Source: Hyphomicrobiales bacterium
Lineage (GTDB): Bacteria; Pseudomonadota; Alphaproteobacteria; Rhizobiales; Beijerinckiaceae
Direction: 5' to 3'
Assembly: GCA_003963405.1 (NCBI GenBank)
Contig: RXIY01000021.1
Coordinates: 101,746-165,745, forward strand
Length of the DNA stretch: 64,000 bases
Within the stretch, counting starts at the first letter, position 1. Every line of letters begins with the position of its first letter. The translations under genes were made by a program, and so were the position numbers. Shown one piece after another: positions 57,994 through 64,000 of the stretch. Below the pieces are notes generated by a model. That model was not told the DNA's origin. It did not search any database and saw only the letters and a list, made by a program, of their open reading frames with translations.

Positions 57994-58845
57994 ATGCCTG
58001 TCGGTGTGTTTATTAGCTGGAGTGGCCCTCTAAGCCAAAAACTCGGCGAGGCGTTACGGGACTGGCTGCCGGGTGCGCTTCAGAGCGTAAGGCCCTATTT
58101 TTCGCCTCAGGATATCGAAAAAGGGTCTCGATGGAGCACTGAAATCTCGACTTGGCTCGCCCAAACCAACGTCGGAATTATCTGTGTAACTCGTGAGAAC
58201 ACCGAAAAACCTTGGATTATGTTTGAGGCTGGAGCGCTGTCAAAAAGCCTCGATAAAAGCAATGTCTGCCCTTTGCTGTTTAATCTTGAACCGGCAGAGG
58301 TCAAAGGTCCACTAGCAACGTTTCAGGCAACTAAGTTTTGCAGGGATGATTTCAAACGCCTCGTGGAGACGATTAATGGGGCTGCAGGTGACTCGAGGCT
58401 GAATCCAAAAACATTAGACAACGTCTTTGATACTTGGTGGCCAAAGTTGGACGAGAAAATCTCTTCTATCCTGAGAGAAGAGGACAAAGGCGATGCACCG
58501 ACACGGCGCACAGATAGAGACATGATTGAGGAAATCCTCGAACTGGCAAGGTTGAACACTCGCCAGTTTCCTGAAAGAGGCCTGAACCCGCGCGTCTTAT
58601 CAGACCTAATAGGTCCGATGGCAGAGCTAACTGACTTCTTGGCAGCCGAAGGGAGGTCAGAGGCAGCTCTCCGTTTTTTAGAGCAAGTAGAACGTCCATT
58701 GGCCCACATATGCCGGAGGTCCGGCCACACAGACCTACTGCATCGTTTATTTCCCAAAAACTTGTACCGGAATCGCGCGATGCACTCTGTAGCGGAGTCA
58801 GAAAACTGGCCAATCGAGCGAGAAGCTGCACCTGAAGGCTCGTGA
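57994..58845 (+). CDS. TIR-domain protein (283 aa)
   Basis: ATG at 57994 with GGAG at suitable distance; two earlier starts are open. N-terminal TIR domain: MPVGVFISWSGPLSQKLGEA, LPGALQSVRPYFSPQDIEKG, STWLAQTNVGIICVTRENTE, and KPWIMFEAGALSKSLDKSN with the usual Glu in the catalytic pocket; then VCPLLFNLEPAEVKGPLATF. Residues 170-283 are a separate helical domain (IEEILELARLNTRQFPERGL, LRFLEQVERPLAHICRRSGH). Bacterial TIR domains often degrade NAD+ in anti-phage defence. Single gene, no cyclase or sirtuin partner seen. Confidence 0.8.
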   Translation: MPVGVFISWSGPLSQKLGEALRDWLPGALQSVRPYFSPQDIEKGSRWSTEISTWLAQTNVGIICVTRENTEKPWIMFEAGALSKSLDKSNVCPLLFNLEPAEVKGPLATFQATKFCRDDFKRLVETINGAAGDSRLNPKTLDNVFDTWWPKLDEKISSILREEDKGDAPTRRTDRDMIEEILELARLNTRQFPERGLNPRVLSDLIGPMAELTDFLAAEGRSEAALRFLEQVERPLAHICRRSGHTDLLHRLFPKNLYRNRAMHSVAESENWPIEREAAPEGS

Positions 58846-58966
58846 AGGTTTGTGACGCCGTCCGGGCCGAGCGACAACATCATCGTCCGGCGGCGTGATG
58901 CAGGCGCACCGCACTCTTCAAGATAACGTGAGCCCGCTCGAAATGTGGCGGTGAGTGTACGAGAAA

Positions 58967-59626
58967 TCAGCTTTTGCGTCCTTTTATGATGTCCTTTAAT
59001 TTTTCTATGGATAGGACCGTCTTCTTTCGATGCAACATTGCATGGCAGTTTGGGCAGACGGGACGCAGGTCGCTTTCGGGGTCAAGTTCGTACTCTTCGC
59101 CAATCGTGGACAGCGGAATTAAGTGATGAACGTGAATAAAGCCGTTGCCAATTTCCCCGTATGCATCCTCGAAATTAAAATCGCAGACTGAGCAAGTAAC
59201 TCCCCACTTTTCTATACATAAGTCCCTTGCTTCCGGGTTTCGCTCGTAAGCATTAACCACAACTGTCTTTCTCGCTCCCTCAGGAACTGCCTTTGGGGCA
59301 GTAATTTCCTCAGGGAAATCCTTTTCCTCGGCAAACAACTGATATTGCGGGAACGAGGATATTCCCGACTTTATCGACAATTGGTTGACACGAGCAGACA
59401 GCAGCCCCTTGGTTTGCCCGTCCTCGATGAACTTGTCGTAGTCAGATTTTGCCGGAAACAAAATATAGCCTCGGGGGTCCATCAGGGCCGCGGGAAATGT
59501 ATCCAAGGTATGATACCAGCCTCGGTTCCCCTTGAACCCTTTGCTGTAAAGCGCCTGCTTCACCTCTATTCCGTAGAGCTCTGCTAATTTTTTTCCCGTA
59601 AGTGACCTGCCAGATGATTTTTCCAT
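58967..59626 (-). CDS. HNH endonuclease (219 aa)
   Basis: Met at 59626 chosen (MEKSSGRSL). N-terminal region (LTGKKLAELYGIEVKQALYS) and linker precede an HNH domain: CSVCDFNFEDAYGEIGNGFI then HVHHLIPLSTIGEEYELDPE and LRPVCPNCHAMLHRK, including two zinc-type CxxC pairs and the central HH. Type and partner are unknown; could be a restriction-type or McrA-like nuclease in the defence group. On the opposite strand to the TIR gene, ending 121 bp beyond it. Confidence 0.85.
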   Translation of the reverse strand: MEKSSGRSLTGKKLAELYGIEVKQALYSKGFKGNRGWYHTLDTFPAALMDPRGYILFPAKSDYDKFIEDGQTKGLLSARVNQLSIKSGISSFPQYQLFAEEKDFPEEITAPKAVPEGARKTVVVNAYERNPEARDLCIEKWGVTCSVCDFNFEDAYGEIGNGFIHVHHLIPLSTIGEEYELDPESDLRPVCPNCHAMLHRKKTVLSIEKLKDIIKGRKS

Positions 59627-60183
59627 CCCCGCCAACCTAATCATTGTTTAGAAATCCGAAATCCACTTAGACCCTATAACGTGGTTGTGTGTAGGGGCAA
59701 TATGCGCCTTTGGTTACATACGCGGGGCAAGGCGACCGCGCGGTCAGCCTCGCGTCCACGTCTGAGGCTGGCTGCCAGACGCATATGCGGTGCGACGTGT
59801 TCGGCGCGGCTGCGTTGAAGGAATACCCCGGCGCGATGACGCAGGTGAGAACGTCTTGCCCTTCCCGATGAGCGCCGAATGAGCCCGACGAAGCGCCCAC
59901 ATAGGCGCACCGGTGCGCCTATAAGCCCCAATCCCATAGGCGCGCCGGTGAGACGCATAGGCGCATCCATGAGACACCATAGGCGCACGGGTGCGCCACT
60001 TATAGTTCACCATATAGGGGGCGAAGCTTTCCGCCACGCGCATGCCGCTTGGGCTCCCTATCCGCCTGAGCGCCCTGCCGCGCCTGCCGCCGCGAATCTC
60101 TCGCCCGACCCCCCGCTCTCAGCCGCCATCGCGAGCGTGCGTCAAGCGCGCCAGCTTGCGCACGATCGGCAGGAGTCCTTCTC
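59627..60183. other. Non-coding stretch holding palindromic repeats
   Basis: No supported gene. Its right part contains the repeat cluster at 59901-59997. The left part (59645-59890) has no feature I can name. Confidence 0.5.
59901..59997. repeat. ATAGGCGC palindrome/repeat cluster
   Basis: A perfect 22-bp palindrome ATAGGCGCACC/GGTGCGCCTAT at 59901-59922, then ATAGGCGC at 59936, ATAGGCGCA at 59957, and ATAGGCGCAC followed by GGGTGCGCC (imperfect palindrome) at 59979-59997. Spacing 35, 21 and 22 bp. No spacer or leader structure as in CRISPR. Possible origin, operator or partition site of element C. Confidence 0.65.
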
Positions 60184-60534
60184 TTGAACCGTGCCGACCT
60201 TCTCGCCGCCTTGGCATCAGCCCGCGCGACCGTCTCCGCGCTCGAACAGGCGCTCGCGGAACTGGACGGCGTGACCGCTATCCCGCCCGCCCGCCGCCCT
60301 GATCCAGACATCTACGTCGACACGTCGGTCGCCATGAAGATGGCCAAGGTGAGCCACTCGACAATCACGCGATGGTCCCGTCGCTATGGCATCGGCCATC
60401 AGCTTCCCTCCCGGCAATGGCGCGTCTCCCGGCGCGCGTTGCTCGCGTTCCTCGAAGCCAGAGACCGTGGCGAAATTGACGAAATTGGCGACGTCCCCCG
60501 GGTTCCGATGGCGACGTTCTTCGATGAGGCTTAG
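60184..60534 (+). CDS. HTH protein with helical N-terminus (116 aa)
   Basis: TTG start with AGGAG upstream. Helical start (LLAALASARATVSALEQALA), then a MerR-like winged HTH (VDTSVAMKMAKVSHSTITRW, RRYGIGHQLPSRQWRVSRRA). It lies directly after the repeat cluster and might bind it. No family name. Confidence 0.6.
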   Translation: MNRADLLAALASARATVSALEQALAELDGVTAIPPARRPDPDIYVDTSVAMKMAKVSHSTITRWSRRYGIGHQLPSRQWRVSRRALLAFLEARDRGEIDEIGDVPRVPMATFFDEA

Positions 60535-60557
60535 CGCGAACCACAAGAGGTCCGCGA

Positions 60558-61709
60558 ATGAGCTTCACCGATTTCGTCTCCACCATCTCCAACATAGTCG
60601 CCCCGGCCCGGTCCAGCGCGCCGCCGGCCGCCAGCGTCGGCTTTTCTCCGGCTCCCCGCGCTGAGGCCGCGCCTGCGCCGGCGCCCACGAGCTTCACGCC
60701 CGCGCCCCCGCCCGGGTCGCCTACGTCTAGCGGTCTCGGTATTTCTTTCCAGACGGCCTATACTTGGGAGCTCTTGCCTGAGCCCGCCCGAAGCAAGTTT
60801 TTGGCGCTCCGCGACGAGGCCAATGACGTTCACTCGCCGCTCGATGATCTGCGCGAGCAAATCAGCGAAGTCCGCCTCGACTTGCAAAAAGCCGGGGCCC
60901 GCGTCGCCCAAATCACGCGGGAGGCCGTCGCCCGTCTCGACGGCGGCGATCAGCCCGGCCTCAATGCCGAGCGCGAGAAGGTGGCGCGTCTCACGGCCGA
61001 ATTGCAGCGGCTTCAAGCCCGCTTTGATGCCCGCTCCGCCGCGTGGCGTAGCAAGCACGTGGTCGTCTCGTCGCTTGAGGATTACCTTCGTCGCGCCGGC
61101 GGCCCGTTCGAGATGGGCCCGGCAGTCGCTGCGCCCGTTCCCTCGAAGGGCGAGGGCCTCTTGGACGTGATCGCCCGGGTGCGCCAGAAGGTCGACCGTT
61201 TGCGCGAGGACAAGCAGGCGATCGTCGACGCGCCTGTTCCTGCATCGCAAGCGAAGGCTGTCGCCGTTGCTGAAATCGAGCGTTTTGCGGCCAAGGGCCG
61301 GCCAAATGTCGTCGGGCTGGTCGACGGCGCTTCCTCAATCAACTGGGCGACTCGTTATGAGCTCGCCGCGCCGATCCTCGGGCCTGACGGGCGCGTTACC
61401 GCTTTCGCGGGGCGCGATCGCGAGCAGATCGATGTCTGGTCGTTCCTGTGCTGGCTCCACAAGGACCAAATCGTCGCTCGGGTCTCCGCCGAGATTGACG
61501 CCGTGGCCGATGACGCGAGCGCGTTGTCGCCGGAGACTCGCGCGAAAAAGCTCGTGCAAGCCAGCGAGGCGCTTATCGCCGCCGAGCGCGAGGAAGAAAG
61601 CGCCGTCATGGCCGCGCTCGCCGCCGGCTACGTCGTCGACCGCCGCCCGGACTGCGACCCGAGAGCGGTCTTGAACATCGTCGGCCCGGCTCCGGCCGCC
61701 GCGATCTAA
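60558..61709 (+). CDS. Coiled-coil phage-type hypothetical protein (383 aa)
   Basis: A Pro/Ala-rich N-terminus (PARSSAPPAASVGFSPAPRA), then long coiled-coil segments (LREQISEVRLDLQKAGARVA, EREKVARLTAELQRLQARFD), then an alpha/beta end with WDVWSFLCWLHKDQIVAR-type segment (here REQIDVWSFLCWLHKDQIVA). It resembles the coiled-coil protein upstream of the element A prohead protease only in style. AGGTCCG-type weak site ahead. Function unknown. Confidence 0.6.
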   Translation: MSFTDFVSTISNIVAPARSSAPPAASVGFSPAPRAEAAPAPAPTSFTPAPPPGSPTSSGLGISFQTAYTWELLPEPARSKFLALRDEANDVHSPLDDLREQISEVRLDLQKAGARVAQITREAVARLDGGDQPGLNAEREKVARLTAELQRLQARFDARSAAWRSKHVVVSSLEDYLRRAGGPFEMGPAVAAPVPSKGEGLLDVIARVRQKVDRLREDKQAIVDAPVPASQAKAVAVAEIERFAAKGRPNVVGLVDGASSINWATRYELAAPILGPDGRVTAFAGRDREQIDVWSFLCWLHKDQIVARVSAEIDAVADDASALSPETRAKKLVQASEALIAAEREEESAVMAALAAGYVVDRRPDCDPRAVLNIVGPAPAAAI

Positions 61710-61723
61710 CGAAGGGAAAGATT

Positions 61724-61942
61724 ATGCAGACTGAAAAAGATCGGATCGTGGGCACCGTCATCGCCGCCGCCGAGGCCGCGCCAGCGCCAACTCCTGCCCC
61801 TGCTGCGGCCGCTCCGGCTCCTGCGGCTGCGGCCACGCCCGCTGCTCCTGCCCAGCCGGACTACCAAGCCATGTGGAAGCGCGCCATTGATCGCGAGGCC
61901 GCTGGAGTTATCGCCCATCGTCGGGCTCTCAGGCTCGAATAA
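61724..61942 (+). CDS. Ala/Pro-rich small protein (72 aa)
   Basis: AAGGGAAAG precedes the ATG. Ala-Pro repeats in the middle (AAAAPAPAAAATPAAPAQPD), with a short helical, charged end (YQAMWKRAIDREAAGVIAHR). Co-transcribed with the previous gene (14 bp). Could be a flexible linker protein; no family. Confidence 0.55.
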   Translation: MQTEKDRIVGTVIAAAEAAPAPTPAPAAAAPAPAAAATPAAPAQPDYQAMWKRAIDREAAGVIAHRRALRLE

Positions 61943-62543
61943 GTCTTCGTGCGCCATGTCGGTTTTCTCCAGCGGCATGGCGCGCGGGACGATGGCGGGG
62001 CTTTGAGTCCTTTCACCCGCCGTCAGCGCGTCGTCCGGTCGCCCATGCCGGGCGGCGCGCATCGCCAGAGAAGCCCGCCCATGCGCTTGATGGGCAGAGA
62101 GTACTTGGGTGGCGGGCCTCGTCTTTGACGCACCACGGACCGCCTCTGTGAAAAGTAGGGACCGTATAACCGTCGCGCTGGGGTGCGGCGCGCAGCAGCC
62201 CCGTTTTCGCGGATTTTTCGGATTTTTCAAACTCCGGTTCCGATACGCCTGCCGCCGCGCTCGCCTGTCTCCCTCCTGCTTAGCTAAGCGCCTGCAAACA
62301 AATCGTTTCCCCGCAGAACAAATGATGGGGATGGGGGTTTTTACTTAGCGGGGGGCGCAATAGGCACATGGGTGACCAATGCGCGTGAAGGCGTTTCGAC
62401 GAAGACACGGCTCTGTCCTTCCTCCGGGACCGCTCGAAAGAGCAGGAATTCAGAAGCGGCAGGAGAGTCGAGGACCCACGCAGCAAGAAGAGAGACCCGC
62501 GGCGGCAGAGCGAGCCCTCAGCGCCCGTGGAGGCAGGTGAATC
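61943..62543. other. Non-coding stretch
   Basis: About 600 bases without a supported gene; two frames (62109-62348 and 62372-62743) look like shadows. A GGATTTTTC sequence is directly repeated near 62211-62228. Confidence 0.4.
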
Positions 62544-62786
62544 ATGGGACCCGAGGTGGATCGGAGGGTGATCGAGAAACAGCTCTCCGAAACGGTGGCA
62601 AGCATTGGGGCAGCCGAAAAATCCGTGGAAGAGCAGAGCTCGTTGGCGGCCGCGCCGGAAGCGGGAAAACAGGAGTCGGACGTATTCGCGGAGCTGTTGA
62701 TCGCGCGGCTCCTACGTATCGCCCACCGCGATACTCTTCTTAGGGAGCTCTCGACGCGGTTCCTGCGGCGATTTCGGGGGCGCTGA
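62544..62786 (+). CDS. Small helical hypothetical protein (80 aa)
   Basis: GGAGGC precedes the ATG. MGPEVDRRVIEKQLSETVAS then VEEQSSLAAAPEAGKQESDV and a basic C-terminus (LLRELSTRFLRRFRGR). Charged helix-rich, no family. Likely real by site and composition. Confidence 0.55.
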   Translation: MGPEVDRRVIEKQLSETVASIGAAEKSVEEQSSLAAAPEAGKQESDVFAELLIARLLRIAHRDTLLRELSTRFLRRFRGR

Positions 62787-63039
62787 GAGCTCTCCGTCAT
62801 CGATGACCGGCCGCGACCGCGCGCGGGCGTGGGCCCCGAAGCCTCGCTCGCGGAGGTGCGCATCCCCGCAGGTTTCCGAGCGCGTGGGAACCTCTGAAAG
62901 CACGGGCAATAAGCTCTAACGACCTGCTATTCGTCGCCGCCGCATCTCTTGAGCATTAAACCCAAACCCCTGCGCGTCCCACCACACGCCAAAGTCCTTG
63001 TTGCCGTTGAACATGGCGCGTGCTTCCGCGAGTTATGTC

Positions 63040-63492
63040 CTAGTGATTATCGAAACCATTGAACTCAGTTCCAAGAACAACTGCGCAGTAGATTTCGAGC
63101 AATGCCTGCCTCACTGGCTCGGTCTCGTCCACGGCTCTGAATTCCATCTTCCTTATGCGGTCTTTGGCTTGCTCGAAGGCAATCCTGAACTCCTCAGATT
63201 CGCGCATCTTCTTCCCCTCACCGGGCCGATAGCTAGCTTTGTAACCTAGCTGCCGCATCGCCATTAGGTTTGCGAAACTGGCTTGATTATAGGGCGAACC
63301 CGGCCGAGTGTGTTGGCCGTAGCGTTGACAAATGTTGTTTGACCGGCCGACATACCGGTGTTGGCCGTCCTCCGAAAACAGGTAGACGCCCACCTTGGGC
63401 ATTAATTTGCCAGATGCAAATGGGACACAGTTTATGAGGCGCTCAAATGCCGGCTCTAGTGACTCCGTCTCGGCAATGAATTTATGGTGCAT
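63040..63492 (-). CDS. GIY-YIG nuclease (150 aa)
   Basis: KLMPKVGVYLFSEDGQHRYV then GRSNNICQRYGQHTRPGSPY and RESEEFRIAFEQAKDRIRKM with EPVRQALLEIYCAVVLGTEF: the GIY-YIG fold with GVY, YVG, catalytic Arg and a Glu in the C-terminal helix. A small N-terminal region precedes. It starts 5 bp after the stop of the partial gene to its right, so they form an operon. Confidence 0.8.
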   Translation of the reverse strand: MHHKFIAETESLEPAFERLINCVPFASGKLMPKVGVYLFSEDGQHRYVGRSNNICQRYGQHTRPGSPYNQASFANLMAMRQLGYKASYRPGEGKKMRESEEFRIAFEQAKDRIRKMEFRAVDETEPVRQALLEIYCAVVLGTEFNGFDNH

Positions 63493-63497
63493 CCCTT

Positions 63498-64000
63498 CTA
63501 ATCCTTAGCTTTCCGTGCAAGCACCAAAACACCTTGGTTCTGGATAGGCTCCAGCGACGCGAGAAAGCTCGGAAGGTCATCCGAGATTTTGTTATACGCA
63601 TACTCGAAAGCTGAGAGCGACCCGACCAGCGCGACGGCGATTTGCTCTCGCCGGTCTGCGGCCCCTCGCAGCCTGCGTCCGAAACCGGTTGAAAACGCTT
63701 CTTCGCCGCGTCTCGAATATAGCCCGAGGACTCCAGCCCAGTTCGGATGAGCAATCTCGGAAAGATGGTCGTAGCAGGACCGAACGCCAGAAATCTTACG
63801 GTCCATCCGGTCTATCAGGGTGAGGACTTGGCAGGGGTCCGGCATGTTGTCGAATACCCGTGAGCCCATCAGAAGCTTCATCAAGACATCGTCTAAGGAA
63901 TCAGGGGTGTGGCTTTCGTGCTTCTCTACGAGCTCCATCAGGCGCCAAGCCGTAGACGCTCCTTCGAGGACTGCTCGGGTGAGAAGGGCCGCTGCCGCTA
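63498..64000 (-). CDS. Hypothetical protein (partial), paired with the GIY-YIG nuclease
   Basis: The frame is open to the right edge, so the 5' end is outside. The visible part has a helical region (RAVLEGASTAWRLMELVEKH, SLDDVLMKLLMGSRVFDNMP), the conserved-looking VRSCYDHLSEIAHPNWAGVL, and RREQIAVALVGSLSAFEYAY. No family recognised. Together with the GIY-YIG nuclease it may be a two-gene accessory or defence module. Confidence 0.55.
   Translation of the reverse strand, partial: AAAALLTRAVLEGASTAWRLMELVEKHESHTPDSLDDVLMKLLMGSRVFDNMPDPCQVLTLIDRMDRKISGVRSCYDHLSEIAHPNWAGVLGLYSRRGEEAFSTGFGRRLRGAADRREQIAVALVGSLSAFEYAYNKISDDLPSFLASLEPIQNQGVLVLARKAKD

Larger units (their letters stand above)
55716..64000. 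mobile_element. Integrated element C (tRNA-Arg site, runs past the window)
   Basis: An integrase gene ending 84 bp after tRNA-Arg, an excisionase-type gene overlapping it, a decayed ParB gene, TIR and HNH genes, a palindromic repeat cluster and further unknown genes form a clear accessory region from 55716 to at least 64000. The right boundary (a second tRNA-Arg 3' end) is not within the window. Confidence 0.75.

Noticed and set aside
59901..59997. Could the repeats be a CRISPR array?
   Set aside because: Repeats are 8-22 bp, irregularly spaced, palindromic and only four; no cas genes.
62372..62743. 123-codon plus-strand frame
   Set aside because: Gly/Arg/Ser-rich, overlaps the better supported gene at 62544 in another frame.

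Overview
The window is high-GC chromosome of an alphaproteobacterium. The core gene set (Tat-exported OpgD-type glucan protein, NagA/MurQ amino-sugar recycling, IspE, UbiG, MurJ, an IalB-family protein) suggests Hyphomicrobiales (Rhizobiales). The exact family, for example a Methylocystis/Beijerinckia relative, is inference only. There is no rRNA and no CRISPR array.

Layout: (1) 1-10164, core plus small accessory genes: opgD (cut by the window edge), ssb, a sterol-desaturase-family enzyme, a START-like/histidine-kinase fusion that has lost its phospho-accepting histidine, nagA with a SIS-domain sugar deaminase/isomerase, three small secreted proteins (two built of repeats), and murQ. (2) 10165-45523, two mobile elements integrated in tandem into one tRNA-Thr(TGT) gene. 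Three copies of the same 46-bp tRNA 3' end lie at 10165, 24616 and 45478, and only the last belongs to an intact tRNA. Element A (10165-24661) carries a P4-type integrase, an HK97-type prohead protease, two XRE regulators, an AlpA-like protein, a TOPRIM primase-helicase, and a damaged second copy of the primase tail split by a TIR-like-bounded cassette. Element B (24616-45523) carries an integrase, an XRE repressor facing a large palindromic operator, a prim-pol/helicase followed by a 12-iteron AT-rich origin, putative virion-type genes, a small terminase subunit without a large one, and cargo at its far end: MerT-like transporter with a GDCCVxC protein, a Fic protein, and a SLATT-type two-TM protein with a small disordered partner. 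Both elements have repeats just inside both ends that look like integrase arm sites. (3) 45524-55638, core chromosome: rlmB, ispE, tRNA-Gly, a 55-aa membrane protein, an IalB-like protein, ubiG, lysC, two paralogous helical proteins flanking a DUF4424 gene, and murJ. (4) 55639-64000, a third element beginning at tRNA-Arg(TCG) and running off the right edge: integrase, DNA-binding protein, decayed ParB-like gene, TIR protein, HNH nuclease, a palindromic repeat cluster, several phage-like hypotheticals, a GIY-YIG nuclease and a partial gene.

Elements A and B look most like phage satellites (PICI-like): integrase, repressor, own primase and origin, and one or two packaging/capsid-type genes without a full virion set. 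The cargo at the tRNA-proximal end of B and in element C looks like resistance or defence genes. The features most worth attention are the tandem att structure with paired arm-site arrays, the element B origin, the TIR-like-bounded fusion gene inside a duplicated primase tail, the 52-bp repeated leader in element A, the regulator-less MerR-type promoter, and the degenerate START-kinase fusion.
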